Shown here piece by piece: positions 1-9,791 of a DNA stretch of 64,000 nt. This DNA is from Pseudomonadota bacterium (GTDB lineage Bacteria; Pseudomonadota; Alphaproteobacteria; Rhizobiales; Xanthobacteraceae). The position numbers and the translations under genes were made by a program. The stretch is taken from NCBI GenBank assembly GCA_018242205.1, contig JAFECJ010000013.1, forward strand, positions 44,151 to 108,150. The letters run 5' to 3'. Every line of letters starts with the position of its first letter. The stretch's first letter is position 1. Under the pieces are notes generated by a model, which worked only from the letters and a program-made list of their open reading frames with translations, searched no databases and was not told the DNA's origin.

Positions 1-2
1 GC

Positions 3-251
3 CATGCCCGGGTCGACGGCCGGCTTCGGCAGTCCACGATGAAATTCCTGATCGCCGGTGCGGCGATGACGGCAATATTGTGGCTCTGTGCGACTCCATT
101 CGCGCGCCTGCTTCACGGCTGGCCGGCGTCGGCATTATTAACCCTGGCCATGCTGGGAATTGTCGGCGGCGGGGCCTATGTCGCGCTTATACTTGCCTTA
201 TTCGGTCGGCGCTGGCTTGCGATCTTCGGCACAGGCCGCGGCGCCAAATAA
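3..251 (+). CDS. MurJ/MviN-like lipid II flippase, C-terminal fragment
   Basis: The frame is open from the left edge of the window, so this is the end of a longer gene and the ATG at 39 is probably internal. The visible 80 or so residues hold two hydrophobic segments followed by a short basic tail (FGRR, then GRGAK). This resembles the last two membrane helices of MurJ, the flippase that carries lipid II across the inner membrane for peptidoglycan synthesis. The family call rests only on this C-terminal pattern. Another polytopic exporter, or a free-standing 70-residue membrane protein, cannot be excluded. Confidence 0.5.
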   Translation, partial: HARVDGRLRQSTMKFLIAGAAMTAILWLCATPFARLLHGWPASALLTLAMLGIVGGGAYVALILALFGRRWLAIFGTGRGAK

Positions 252-396
252 GAACGACTAGAACCAACGCTAGAGCGACTGATGATTTTTGTTGCAGTCG
301 TGACGTTTCGGCCACGCTAGACAGCTTGTTGCGACGCAGCTATTTGACTTTAACGTGTTGGCTGCAGGTGAATTTGAATTGCAATACGGATTGGCG

Positions 397-1626
397 ATGG
401 ATCGAATCCAATTCAAACCGTTTGGTTTCTCCATGTTGTCGTTTGGCCGTGCCGGCACCATCGTGGCGATGGCGGCTCTGCTGGCGAGTTGCGGCGATGG
501 CCAGAAGCAACAGCAAAGCGGCCCGCCGCCAACGCCGGTGACCGTCGCTGCGCCGGTCAAACGGCAGGTTTCCGATTATGACGAATATGTCGGCCGCTTC
601 GCCGCTGTGAACAGCGTTGAAATTCGGGCGCGCGTGTCCGGCTATCTGGATTCGGTCGATTTCAAGGACGGGCAACTCGTCAAGGATGGCGACCTGCTTT
701 TCACCATCGACAAGCGTTCGTTCCAGAATGCGGTCGATCAGGCACGAGCCAATCTCGTAACGGCGAAATCCAATCTCGATTACACCGAGGCGGATTACAC
801 CCGCGGTCAGCAATTGGTGAAAGAGAAGACCATCACCGATCAGACCTTCGAACAACGCGCGCAGGCCTTCCGCAACGCCCGTGCCGCTGTGACCGGCGCC
901 GAGGCCGCGTTGCGTTCCGCCGAACTCGATCTGTCTTTCACCGAGCTGCGCGCGCCGATCGCCGGCCGCATCGGCGATCGCCGTGTCACGCCCGGCAACC
1001 TTGTGACCGGCGGCACCGGCGGCACGACGACTTTGCTCGCCACGATCGTGTCAACGGATCCGATCTATTTCGAATTCACGTTCGATGAAGCCTCGTTCCT
1101 GCGCTATGAGCGCAACGCCAAGGGCGGCAAGGACGTGGCCAGCCGCAACGCCGGCGTTCAGGTCGGTCTGAAGCTGATCGACGAGAAGGACTTCGAGCAC
1201 GAAGGCCGCATGGATTTCGTCGATAACGTGATCGACCGCTCGACGGGCACGATCCGGGGCCGCGCGGTGTTCGCGAATGCCAACGGCGTGTTCACCCCGG
1301 GCATGTTCGCCCGTGTGCGGGTGCCGGCATCGGCGCCCTACGAGGGCTTGCTGGTGCCGGACGAGGCCATCGGCAGCGAGCAGGCGCGCAAATACGTCCT
1401 CGTGGTCGACGGTCAGAACAAGGCGGTTCAGAAATACGTCACGCTCGGCCAGTTGGTCGACGACAAGCTGCGCGTGATCAAGAGCGGCATCGGTCCTGAG
1501 GACAAGGTCATCGTCAATGGCATGGCGCGCGTGCGTCCCGGCCAAGCAGTGAATCCGCAGGCGGAAAAGTCGGGGCAACAGGGCGGTCAGCCGGCGACGG
1601 CCGCGCCGGCCAAGCCCAAACAGTAG
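397..1626 (+). CDS. RND efflux periplasmic adaptor (membrane fusion) lipoprotein
   Basis: This is an AcrA/MexA-type adaptor that links an inner-membrane RND pump to an outer-membrane channel. From the ATG at 397 it has a hydrophobic leader ending in a lipobox (LLASC, Cys32), so it should be a lipoprotein. It then shows the lipoyl/barrel half-motif (VEIRARVSGYLDSV), a long alpha hairpin, the second lipoyl half (FTELRAPIAGRIG) and a C-terminal beta-barrel and membrane-proximal region ending in a Gln/Ala/Pro-rich tail. A GTG at 355 and an ATG at 433 are alternative starts. It lies 9 bases before the permease gene. No outer-membrane channel or regulator gene is next to it, so it must share a TolC-like partner. 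Confidence 0.93.
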   Translation: MDRIQFKPFGFSMLSFGRAGTIVAMAALLASCGDGQKQQQSGPPPTPVTVAAPVKRQVSDYDEYVGRFAAVNSVEIRARVSGYLDSVDFKDGQLVKDGDLLFTIDKRSFQNAVDQARANLVTAKSNLDYTEADYTRGQQLVKEKTITDQTFEQRAQAFRNARAAVTGAEAALRSAELDLSFTELRAPIAGRIGDRRVTPGNLVTGGTGGTTTLLATIVSTDPIYFEFTFDEASFLRYERNAKGGKDVASRNAGVQVGLKLIDEKDFEHEGRMDFVDNVIDRSTGTIRGRAVFANANGVFTPGMFARVRVPASAPYEGLLVPDEAIGSEQARKYVLVVDGQNKAVQKYVTLGQLVDDKLRVIKSGIGPEDKVIVNGMARVRPGQAVNPQAEKSGQQGGQPATAAPAKPKQ

Positions 1627-1635
1627 TATCGCCCA

Positions 1636-4600
1636 ATGCGATTGACGCACTTCTTCATCGACCGGCCGATCTTCGCTTCCGTTGTTTCGATCATCATCGT
1701 CATCCTCGGCGCGGTTTCTTATGGCCGGCTGCCGATCGCGCAGTATCCCGAGATCGCGCCGCCGATCATTAACATCACCGGCCAGTATTCCGGCGCCAGC
1801 GCCGAGACCGTCGCCGAAACCGTGGTGACGCCGATCGAGCAGCAGGTCAACGGCGTCGAGGGGATGCTCTATATCTCCTCGAATTCCACGGCCGACGGCC
1901 GCTTTTCGATCTCCGTCACCTTCGATATCGGCACCAATCTCGATATTGCGCAGGTGCAGGTACAGAACCGCGTCGCGACGGCGACACCGCGCCTGCCGCA
2001 GGCGGTCCAGCAGGTGGGCGTCACCGTCTCCAAGAGCTCGCCCGATATCTTGATGGTCGTGAACCTGTTCTCGCCGGACAAGTCGCGCGACGCTCTGTTC
2101 ATCTCGAACTATGCCAATATTCAGATCAAGGACGTGCTGACCCGCGTCGACGGCGTCGGTTCGATCACGATTTTCGGCGCCCGCGATTATGCGATGCAGG
2201 TCTGGCTCGATCCCGACCGGCTGCAATCGTTGAACCTGACGGCCTCCGACGTCGTCACGGCGTTGCAGGGCCAGAACGTCCAGGTCGCGTCAGGCGTACT
2301 GAACCAGCCACCGGTCGCGCATCAGCTTGCGTTCCAGGTCGCGGTACGAACGCTCGGGCGCTTAAGCGACCCGAAGGAATTCGCCAACATCGTCGTGAAG
2401 CAAACCGCCAATGCGGTGGTCCGCGTCAAAGACGTGGCGCGCGTCGAACTGGCCGCTCAGGACTATTCATCGGCGTCCTACCTGGACCGCGATGAATCGG
2501 TCGCCATTGCCGTCTTCCAGCGGCCCGGCTCCAATGCGTTGTCGACCGGCGAGGGTATCCGCAAGACGATGGCCGGCATCGCCAAGGACTTCCCGGCGGG
2601 TCTCAAATACACGATCATCTACGATCCCACCCAGTTCATCCGGCAGTCCGTCGAGGCGGTCGTCCAGACGATTCTGGAGGCGACCGTTCTTGTCGTCCTC
2701 GTGGTGGTGCTGTTCCTGCAGACATGGCGCGCGGCGGTCATCCCGATTCTGGCGATCCCGATTTCGCTGGTCGGCACGTTCTTCGTGATGAGCCTGTTCG
2801 GCTTTACGCTGAACAACCTGTCCTTGTTCGGTCTGGTGCTGGCGATCGGCATCGTGGTCGACGATGCCATCGTCGTGGTGGAGAACGTCGAACGCAATAT
2901 CCGGGATGGACTGAGCCCGCGCGAAGCTGCGCACAAGAGCATGGACGAGGTCGGGTCGGCGCTGGTGGCGATTGCGCTGGTGCTGTCGGCGGTGTTCGTG
3001 CCGACCGCCTTCATCACCGGCATTTCCGGCCAGTTCTACCGGCAATTCGCCTTGACCATCGCCGGATCCACGGTCATCTCGCTTACAGTCTCATTGACGT
3101 TGTCGCCGGCGATGTGCGCGTTGCTCCTGAAGCCGCATGATCCGCAGCACCGCGACAGTTGGTGGGAGCGGCCGATCCACGGATTCTTTGGCCTGTTCAA
3201 TCGCGGTTTCGATGCGCTGACGCGCGGCTATGGCCGCCTGGCCCAAAAGATCGTGCACTACGCGGTCGTGATGCTCGTGCTCTATGTCGGCGTGCTGGCG
3301 TTCGGCCTGAACGAATTCCGCAAGGCGCCTCAGGGTTTCATCCCGCAGCAGGACCGCGGTTATCTCATTGTCGCCGCGCAATTGCCGCCGGGATCGTCAT
3401 TGCAGCGAACCGACGCGGTGATGAAGCGGGCGACCGACATCGCTTTGCAGGTGCCCGGCGTCGCTCACGCCATCAACATCGTCGGCTTCTCGGGCGCGAC
3501 CTTCACCAACGCGCCGAATGCGGGCGCGATCTTCATCGTCCTCGACGACTTCGAAAAACGCGCCGCCGATCCGCGGCAATCGGCGGCGGCGATCCAGGGC
3601 GCGCTGTTCGGCCGGCTGTCGGCGATCCAGGACGCCTTCATGGTGGTAGTGCAGCCGCCGTCGGTGAACGGCATCGGCAATGCCGGCGGCTTCCGGATGA
3701 TGGTCGAGGACCGCGGCGGCGCCGGTTCGCAAGCCCTGCAGGGCGCGGTCTATGCCATGATGGGCCGCGCGGCGCAGACGCCGGGCCTGAGCCAGGTGTT
3801 CTCGCTGTTCGAGACGCAGACGCCGCAGCTCTTCCTCGACATTGACCGCACCAAGGTGCAATTGCTCGGCGTCAAGATGCCGGACGTGTTTGCCGCGCTG
3901 CAGATCTATATCGGCGGGCTCTACGTCAACGACTTCAACCTGTTCGGTCGCACCTTCCGCGTCCAGGCGCAGGCCGACGGTCCGTACCGGCTGGTGCCGG
4001 AGGACGTCCTGAAGCTGCGCGTGCGCAATGATTCCGGCGGCACGGTGCCGCTTGGGTCGTTCACGACTGTGCGCGACATTTCCGGCCCCTATCGCGTGCC
4101 GCGCTACAATCTCTATCCCGCGGCCGAACTCGATGGCTCGGCGGCCCCGGGCTACAGCCAGGGGCAGGCCATCGAGATCATGGAAAAGCTCGCGGCGCAA
4201 ACCTTGCCGCCGGGCTTCGGCTATGAGTGGACCACGTTGGCCTATCAGCAGATCCGCGCCGGCAATACCGCGATCTTCGCCTTCGCGCTCGGCGTGGCGT
4301 TCGTGTTCCTGGTGCTGGCGGCGCAATACGAGAGCCTGACCTTGCCGCTCGCGGTGATCCTCATCGTGCCGATGTGTCTGGTCGCGGCCATTGTCGGCGT
4401 GGTGCTGCGCGGCCAGGACAACAACATCCTGACGCAGGTCGGCTTCATCGTGCTGATCGCGCTCGCCGCCAAGAACGCGATTCTCATTGTCGAGTTCGCC
4501 AAGCAGCTCGAGGATCAGGGCAAGAGCCGGTTCGACGCGGCCGTCGAGGCCGCGCATCTGCGATTGCGGCCGATCCTGATGACGTCGCTGGCCTTCATTT

Positions 4601-4791
4601 TCGGCGTGGTGCCGCTGGTCTGGGCCATCGGGGCCGGTGCGGAACTGCGGCAGGCGCTTGGCACGGCGGTATTTTCCGGCATGATCGGCGTCACGGTGTT
4701 CGGCCTGATCTTCACGCCGGCCTTCTATGTGGTGTCGCGCTGGCTGGCGACGCGCTTCTCGCGCGGCAAGACGGCGACGCCGCTGCATTGA
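1636..4791 (+). CDS. RND multidrug efflux permease, HAE1 (AcrB/MexF-like)
   Basis: This is a proton-driven RND pump subunit of 1051 residues, the normal size for the AcrB family. It begins with the typical MRLTHFFIDRPIFA stretch and shows two repeats, each with one N-terminal helix, a large periplasmic domain and a helix bundle. The proton-relay acidic pair is present (Asp409-Asp410 in IGIVVDDAIVVVEN), as is the relay Lys (Lys946 in LAAKNAILIVEF). It is co-transcribed with the adaptor directly upstream. Substrates cannot be read from sequence; drugs, solvents or plant phenolics are usual for the family. Family membership is very secure. Confidence 0.96.
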   Translation: MRLTHFFIDRPIFASVVSIIIVILGAVSYGRLPIAQYPEIAPPIINITGQYSGASAETVAETVVTPIEQQVNGVEGMLYISSNSTADGRFSISVTFDIGTNLDIAQVQVQNRVATATPRLPQAVQQVGVTVSKSSPDILMVVNLFSPDKSRDALFISNYANIQIKDVLTRVDGVGSITIFGARDYAMQVWLDPDRLQSLNLTASDVVTALQGQNVQVASGVLNQPPVAHQLAFQVAVRTLGRLSDPKEFANIVVKQTANAVVRVKDVARVELAAQDYSSASYLDRDESVAIAVFQRPGSNALSTGEGIRKTMAGIAKDFPAGLKYTIIYDPTQFIRQSVEAVVQTILEATVLVVLVVVLFLQTWRAAVIPILAIPISLVGTFFVMSLFGFTLNNLSLFGLVLAIGIVVDDAIVVVENVERNIRDGLSPREAAHKSMDEVGSALVAIALVLSAVFVPTAFITGISGQFYRQFALTIAGSTVISLTVSLTLSPAMCALLLKPHDPQHRDSWWERPIHGFFGLFNRGFDALTRGYGRLAQKIVHYAVVMLVLYVGVLAFGLNEFRKAPQGFIPQQDRGYLIVAAQLPPGSSLQRTDAVMKRATDIALQVPGVAHAINIVGFSGATFTNAPNAGAIFIVLDDFEKRAADPRQSAAAIQGALFGRLSAIQDAFMVVVQPPSVNGIGNAGGFRMMVEDRGGAGSQALQGAVYAMMGRAAQTPGLSQVFSLFETQTPQLFLDIDRTKVQLLGVKMPDVFAALQIYIGGLYVNDFNLFGRTFRVQAQADGPYRLVPEDVLKLRVRNDSGGTVPLGSFTTVRDISGPYRVPRYNLYPAAELDGSAAPGYSQGQAIEIMEKLAAQTLPPGFGYEWTTLAYQQIRAGNTAIFAFALGVAFVFLVLAAQYESLTLPLAVILIVPMCLVAAIVGVVLRGQDNNILTQVGFIVLIALAAKNAILIVEFAKQLEDQGKSRFDAAVEAAHLRLRPILMTSLAFIFGVVPLVWAIGAGAELRQALGTAVFSGMIGVTVFGLIFTPAFYVVSRWLATRFSRGKTATPLH

Positions 4792-4841
4792 TGATGCAAC
4801 GCGTTCGTTAGCGGCGACCAATCGGGATTGAGGAGCAGCTT

Positions 4842-7142
4842 ATGGCGATGACGAAATTCGGATTTGGCCAGCCGCTCACCCGCAAGGAAGATGACGCGCT
4901 GCTGCGCGGCACCGGCTGCTATGTCGCCGATGTCGCGCCCGTGGGCACATTGCATGCCGTGGTGCTGCGCTCACCGCACGCCCATGCGCGCTTCACGATT
5001 GGCGACCTCGCCGCGATCAAAACGATGAAGGGCGTGCGCCTGGTGCTGACCGGTCACGACACCGCCGATCTCGGGGCGCTGCCGACGCCGGGCGTTCTCG
5101 AGGGCGTTGCCATCGACGTGCCGTTCTATCCGGTCCTGGCGCGCGACGTGGTGCGGCATGTCGGCGATGCGGTGGCATTCGTCGTTGCCGACACGCTCAA
5201 CCAGGCCAAGGACGCCGCCGAGACCATCAGTATCGACTGGGAACCGATGCCGCATGTCATCGGCGCGGTCGAGGCGCTGAAGAAAGGCGCCCCGCAGGTC
5301 TGGCCCGACCGGTCGAATCTCAGTTTTGAAACCAGCCTCGGCGACGAAGCCGCGACCAAGGCGGCCTTCGCGAAGGCGGCGCGCACGGTGTCGACCACGA
5401 TCGTCAACCAGCGCCTCGTCACCAACTACATGGATACGCGCGGCGTCATCGCCGAATATGACGGCGATCGCTATACGTTGACGCTCGGCAGTCAGGGCAG
5501 CCACATCATCCGCGACATCATCTGCGGCGCGGTGCTCAAGAAGCCGCTGGAGAAGATGCGCGTCATCACGCCGGACGTCGGCGGCGGCTTCGGCACCAAG
5601 CTTTTCCCCTATCGCGAATACGCGCTCGCCGCGGTGGCGGCGGAGAGGCTGCGCAAGCCGGTGAAGTGGATCGCCGATCGCTCCGAGCATTTCCTCGGCG
5701 ACAGCCACGGCCGCGACAACATCTCGACCGCGACCTTGGCGCTCGACGAGAGCGGCAAGTTTCTGGCGCTCGACATCGACATCGTCGCCGACATGGGTGC
5801 CTATCTGTCGTGCTATGCGCCCTACATTCCGTGGCTCGGCGTCGGCATGGCGACGGGCTCTTACGATATTCCGGTCGCCTATATACGGCTGCGGTCCGCC
5901 TATACCAATACCGTGCCGGTCGATGCCTATCGCGGCGCGGGGCGTCCCGAGGCGTCTTATTTGATCGAGCGTGCTGTCGATAACACGGCGCGCGAGATCG
6001 GCATGGCGCCGGACGCGTTACGCCGTAAGAATCTGATCAAGCCGTCGCAGCTGCCTTACACGACGCCAACCGGCAAAGTTTATGACTCCGGTGATTTCGT
6101 CGGCGGCCTCAAACACGCGCAGGAACTGATCGACTGGAAGGGCTTCGGCAAACGTGCCTCGGCGGCCAAGCGTGCCGGCAAGCTGCGCGGCATCGGCATT
6201 GCCACTTATATAGAAGCCTGTGGTGCCAACGGTCCGGAAACCGCCACCATCACCCTCGACCGCGACGGCGGTGTCACCGTGCTGATCGGCTCGCAGTCGA
6301 CCGGGCAGGGGCACCATACCTCTTACGCCCAGCTCGTCGCCGACCGGCTCGATCTGCCGCCGGATCGCGTGCGCGTTGTCCAGGGCGACACCGACAAGAT
6401 TGCAACCGGCGCCGGCACCGGCGGCTCGAGTTCGATTCCGGTCGGCGGCGTTTCGGTCGACCGCGCGTCGCGCACCTTGGCCGACCAACTCAAGGATCTC
6501 GCCGCCGACGCGCTGGAAGCTTCGGTCGGTGATATGGAGATTGCCGATGGCGCCGTGCGCGTCGCCGGCACCGATCGCGTCATTTCTTTTGCCGATCTCG
6601 TCGCGCATCCCAAGGCGACGCCGGACAAGCTGACGGCGGCCAAGGATTTCTCGACCGACAGTCCGACATATCCGAACGGCGCGCATATCGCCGAGGTCGA
6701 GATCGATCCGGATACCGGCAAGACGACGATCGTCAACTATGTGGTCGTCGACGACTTTGGCGCCACGCTCAACCCATTATTGCTGGCCGGCCAGGTGCAT
6801 GGCGGACTGGTGCAGGGCATCGGCCAGGCGCTGATGGAGGAGACTGTGTATGACGAGGGGAGCGGCCAACTCGTCACGGCAAGCTTCATGGACTACGCGA
6901 TGCCGCACGCGCATGACGTACCATCCTTCGTGTTCGAAACCCGCAACACGCCCTGCAAGACCAATCCCCTGGGCGTGAAGGGCGCGGGCGAAGCCGGCGC
7001 CATCGGTTCATGTCCGGCGGTCATGAATGCGGTCATCGACGCGCTCGACCGCGGTTTCGGCATTCGACAGATCGATATGCCGGCCACCCCGTTGAAGGTG
7101 TGGACCTTGATCGAGAGGGCGCGGCGCTCGGCTGCGGCATAA
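4842..7142 (+). CDS. Xanthine dehydrogenase/CoxL family molybdopterin-binding large subunit (form II)
   Basis: This is the large catalytic subunit of a molybdenum hydroxylase, 766 residues. An a/b hammerhead domain occupies roughly residues 15-135 and the molybdopterin-binding domains follow. The active-site loop reads AYRGAGR (residues 362-368), the signature of form II CoxL-like enzymes; true CO dehydrogenase carries AYxCSFR. The catalytic Glu sits at 717 in KGAGEAGAIG. True CO oxidation is therefore unlikely, and an aldehyde, aromatic or N-heterocycle substrate is more plausible. The usual FAD and [2Fe-2S] subunits are not encoded alongside. Two c-type cytochrome genes follow on the same strand and could accept its electrons, but that link is inference. 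The start is preceded by a GAGGAG ribosome site. Confidence 0.9.
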   Translation: MAMTKFGFGQPLTRKEDDALLRGTGCYVADVAPVGTLHAVVLRSPHAHARFTIGDLAAIKTMKGVRLVLTGHDTADLGALPTPGVLEGVAIDVPFYPVLARDVVRHVGDAVAFVVADTLNQAKDAAETISIDWEPMPHVIGAVEALKKGAPQVWPDRSNLSFETSLGDEAATKAAFAKAARTVSTTIVNQRLVTNYMDTRGVIAEYDGDRYTLTLGSQGSHIIRDIICGAVLKKPLEKMRVITPDVGGGFGTKLFPYREYALAAVAAERLRKPVKWIADRSEHFLGDSHGRDNISTATLALDESGKFLALDIDIVADMGAYLSCYAPYIPWLGVGMATGSYDIPVAYIRLRSAYTNTVPVDAYRGAGRPEASYLIERAVDNTAREIGMAPDALRRKNLIKPSQLPYTTPTGKVYDSGDFVGGLKHAQELIDWKGFGKRASAAKRAGKLRGIGIATYIEACGANGPETATITLDRDGGVTVLIGSQSTGQGHHTSYAQLVADRLDLPPDRVRVVQGDTDKIATGAGTGGSSSIPVGGVSVDRASRTLADQLKDLAADALEASVGDMEIADGAVRVAGTDRVISFADLVAHPKATPDKLTAAKDFSTDSPTYPNGAHIAEVEIDPDTGKTTIVNYVVVDDFGATLNPLLLAGQVHGGLVQGIGQALMEETVYDEGSGQLVTASFMDYAMPHAHDVPSFVFETRNTPCKTNPLGVKGAGEAGAIGSCPAVMNAVIDALDRGFGIRQIDMPATPLKVWTLIERARRSAAA

Positions 7143-7284
7143 AGGCGCCTCGGTATCACAGGCTCGTGATCGATAGACGACGGCATTTCATCGCAATTTC
7201 TCCGGAATATTCGGCTGCGATTGGTGTTGGCTTAATGCTGGCCATCGGGTGCCCACAGGACCCGTCTCATACGAGGAGTTTTTC

Positions 7285-7731
7285 ATGAAGTTGTCGACCT
7301 GGTTGGCGACGGGGCTGGTTGCCACCGTCGCGCTCGCGACTACCGCGGTCGTGGCGCAGCAGGATCCGATTGCGACCCGCAAGGACCTGATGAAAGCCAA
7401 TGGCCGCAATGCCGGGGTGATCGTGAAGATGGTCAAGGGCGAGGAAGCCTATGACCCGGCCAAGGTGAAGGCGGCCTTCGATCAGTGGGACGAGACCGCG
7501 TCCAAGTTCGGCGCCTTGTTCCCCGACAGCTCGAAGGAGGGCGATACGCGGGCGCTGCCGGCGGTCTGGACCGAGCGGGCGAAGTTCGACGCGGCGATTG
7601 CGAAGTTCAAGAAGGACGTCGATGACAACCGCGCCAAGGCGATGAGCGGGGCCGATGGCCTCAAGGTCGCGCTGGGGGCGGTCGGCAAGAACTGCGGTGA
7701 TTGTCACGAGGCGTTCCGCAAGCCGCAGTGA
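7285..7731 (+). CDS. Cytochrome c-556-like class II cytochrome c
   Basis: The 148-residue product has a Sec signal peptide (cut near VVAQQ) and a single heme-binding motif, CGDCH, at the very C-terminus. That is the arrangement of the four-helix-bundle class II cytochromes (c' and c-556). The N-terminal RKDLMKANGRN segment is also typical of the family. It should be a soluble periplasmic electron carrier. An ACGAGGAG ribosome site 7 bases upstream fixes the ATG at 7285 rather than an earlier in-frame start. It follows the CoxL-like gene by about 140 bases and precedes a diheme cytochrome. Confidence 0.9.
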   Translation: MKLSTWLATGLVATVALATTAVVAQQDPIATRKDLMKANGRNAGVIVKMVKGEEAYDPAKVKAAFDQWDETASKFGALFPDSSKEGDTRALPAVWTERAKFDAAIAKFKKDVDDNRAKAMSGADGLKVALGAVGKNCGDCHEAFRKPQ

Positions 7732-7758
7732 CATCCTCCGGCCATACATTTCTGCGCG

Positions 7759-7796
7759 GGGGCGGCCGTCCACAAGGACGTGTCGCCCTTCGCTTT
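7759..7796 (+). terminator. Possible terminator hairpin after the c-556 gene
   Basis: A GC-rich imperfect stem (GGGCGGCCGTCC pairing with GGACGTGTCGCCC across an ACAA loop) is followed by TTCGCTTTT. It lies between two same-strand cytochrome genes, so it may only attenuate transcription. Confidence 0.4.
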
Positions 7797-7846
7797 TGTG
7801 GACGGCGATGAGCGCGTAAACTGCGATCTTGCCCTGTAGAGAGCCC

Positions 7847-8767
7847 ATGACGCTGAGTAAGATCATTGCATTGGCGGTTGTCCTGGCGGCCGTCGCCGTC
7901 ACGGCCTTTTGGTTTTTGACCGTGCCGAAAGTCGAGCCGGTCGCTGAGTTCGCGACGCCGCACACGGCCGATCTCGTCAACGGCAAAACCATGTTCGATA
8001 TCGGCGGCTGCGTGTCCTGCCATGCCAGGGGCAAGGACGACCGCACCCATCTCGGCGGCGGAGAGCCGTTGAAGTCGCCATTCGGCACGTTCTACCCGCC
8101 GAACATTTCATCCGACCCGAAGGACGGCATCGGCGCCTGGACCGGGGCGCAGTTCGTCACGGCCATGCGCGATGGCACGTCGCCCGCCGGCGAGCATCTT
8201 TATCCGGCCTTTCCCTATACGTCATACCGGCGAATGACGACGGGGGATTTGCTCGACTTGTTCGCCTATCTCAAAACTCTGCCGCCGGTTCAGGGGCGGG
8301 CCCGAAACCATGACCTGCCGTTCCCGTTCGATATCCGGCGCCTCGTTGGTGGCTGGAAGCTTTTGTTCCTCGACGCCGAACCCTTCACGCCCGACTCGAC
8401 GAAGAGCGCCGAGTGGAACCGCGGCGCCTATCTCGTGAATGGACCGGGGCATTGCGCCGAATGCCATACGGCGCGCAACGCCTTGGGTGGCTTACTGAAC
8501 GGTCAGCGGTTTGCCGGCGGCCCCGATCCGGAGGGCAAGGGCTGGGTTCCCAACATCACGCAGAAGGGCATCGGCTCCTGGACGGAAAGGGACATCGCCG
8601 ACTTCCTGCAATCAGGTATGACGCCGGAATTCGATTCCGTCGGGGGTGGCATGGCGGCCGTGATTCGCAACACCGCGCAACTCAACGCCGCTGATCGTCA
8701 GGCCATGGCGGTCTACATCAAGTCGCTGCCGCCGATCGTCGGCCCGGTCCGTCCCTCGAAAAATTAG
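7847..8767 (+). CDS. Membrane-anchored diheme cytochrome c
   Basis: The 306-residue protein begins with an uncleaved-looking hydrophobic segment (residues 4-26) and has two heme motifs, CVSCH (Cys55, Cys58, His59) and CAECH (Cys203, Cys206, His207), one in each cytochrome c domain. This resembles the cytochrome subunits that drain electrons from periplasmic alcohol, gluconate or aldehyde dehydrogenases. Its position behind a CoxL-like hydroxylase and a c-556 suggests a shared redox chain, which is inference. The ATG at 7847 places the hydrophobic anchor at the N-terminus; an in-frame start 18 bases upstream is less likely. Confidence 0.9.
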   Translation: MTLSKIIALAVVLAAVAVTAFWFLTVPKVEPVAEFATPHTADLVNGKTMFDIGGCVSCHARGKDDRTHLGGGEPLKSPFGTFYPPNISSDPKDGIGAWTGAQFVTAMRDGTSPAGEHLYPAFPYTSYRRMTTGDLLDLFAYLKTLPPVQGRARNHDLPFPFDIRRLVGGWKLLFLDAEPFTPDSTKSAEWNRGAYLVNGPGHCAECHTARNALGGLLNGQRFAGGPDPEGKGWVPNITQKGIGSWTERDIADFLQSGMTPEFDSVGGGMAAVIRNTAQLNAADRQAMAVYIKSLPPIVGPVRPSKN

Positions 8768-8836
8768 TGCGCCGGCGCGGCGGGCGCCTGAAAATCCGGG
8801 ACAAGCCAGGCGGGGAGGTCTATTCAGAAGGGGTCC

Positions 8837-9784
8837 ATGCACGCCCCGCCGACCAATCTCCTGAAAGCCATCGCCTTCAAGTTGACGTCCGCGCTGATGT
8901 TCGCGGCAATGTCGGCGCTGGTGCGGCAATTGAGTGAAGTGGCTCCGGTCGGCCAGATCGTGTTTTTCCGATCGGCCTGCGCCATCCCGCCTGTGCTGCT
9001 GATTTACGCCTTTCGCGGCGAACTCCTCACCGCTGTCCGCACCAATCGGTTCTTCGGCCATCTCGGTCGCGGCACCGTGAGCGTTTGCGGCATGTTCTCG
9101 AACTTCGCGGCCCTGGCGCGGCTGCCGCTGGCGGATGCCACGGCCATCCAGTTCTGCTCGCCGTTGATCACGGTCGGGCTGGCGGCAATCATCCTCAAGG
9201 AACGAGTCCGACTGTTTCGCTGGACGGCGGTCGCGGTCGGCTTTGTCGGCGTTATCGTGATGCTGATCCCGAATTTCGATCCGCACCATTATGCCGCGGC
9301 AGGTGTCGGTGCGGCCGCGGCGGTCGGTTCGGTGCTGGCGCTCATTTCGGCATTTTGCAATGCAGGCGCGGTGATCCAGACGCGGCGCCTGACGCAGAGC
9401 GAATCGACGTCGTCGATCGTCTTCTACTTCTCGCTGTCCTGTGCGCTGGTCGGTGCGGCCACGCTGCCTTTCGCATGGCATACGCCCAGTGCGTCCGAGC
9501 TGACGGCGCTGATCGCGACCGGCGTGCTTGGTGGTGTTGCCCACATCTTTCTGACGGAAAGCTACCGCTACGCCACCGCCTCGGTCATCGCGCCTTTCGA
9601 CTACACGTCGCTGCTGTGGGCGCTGGCCATCGGCTATTGGTTCTTCGGCGAGTTGCCGACCGGCATGGTCTATCTCGGCGCCGCGATCGTCGCGGTCGCC
9701 GGCCTGGTGGTGATCTGGCGCGAGCGCCAACTCGGCATTGCCCGGGCGCGCGAGGCGCAGGGGCCGCGGCGTCCGGAAATCTAG
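8837..9784 (+). CDS. DMT superfamily (EamA) transporter
   Basis: This inner-membrane protein of 315 residues has about ten hydrophobic helices in two EamA repeats. Residues such as FFRSACAIPPV and the acidic-plus-aromatic C-terminal repeat (APFDYTSLLWALAIGYWFFGE) are typical of the RhaT/EamA drug/metabolite exporters. An AAGGGG ribosome site precedes the ATG. No substrate can be assigned. It lies between a cytochrome gene and a convergent small regulator-like gene. Family assignment is secure and specificity is unknown. Confidence 0.9.
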   Translation: MHAPPTNLLKAIAFKLTSALMFAAMSALVRQLSEVAPVGQIVFFRSACAIPPVLLIYAFRGELLTAVRTNRFFGHLGRGTVSVCGMFSNFAALARLPLADATAIQFCSPLITVGLAAIILKERVRLFRWTAVAVGFVGVIVMLIPNFDPHHYAAAGVGAAAAVGSVLALISAFCNAGAVIQTRRLTQSESTSSIVFYFSLSCALVGAATLPFAWHTPSASELTALIATGVLGGVAHIFLTESYRYATASVIAPFDYTSLLWALAIGYWFFGELPTGMVYLGAAIVAVAGLVVIWRERQLGIARAREAQGPRRPEI

Positions 9785-9791
9785 GAGGCGC

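Noticed and set aside
3397..4821. A 474-codon minus-strand frame within the RND permease gene
   Set aside because: Antisense shadow of a well-supported pump gene.
4842..7142. Carbon monoxide dehydrogenase large subunit (form I CoxL)
   Set aside because: The active-site loop is AYRGAGR rather than AYxCSFR, and CoxM/CoxS are missing.
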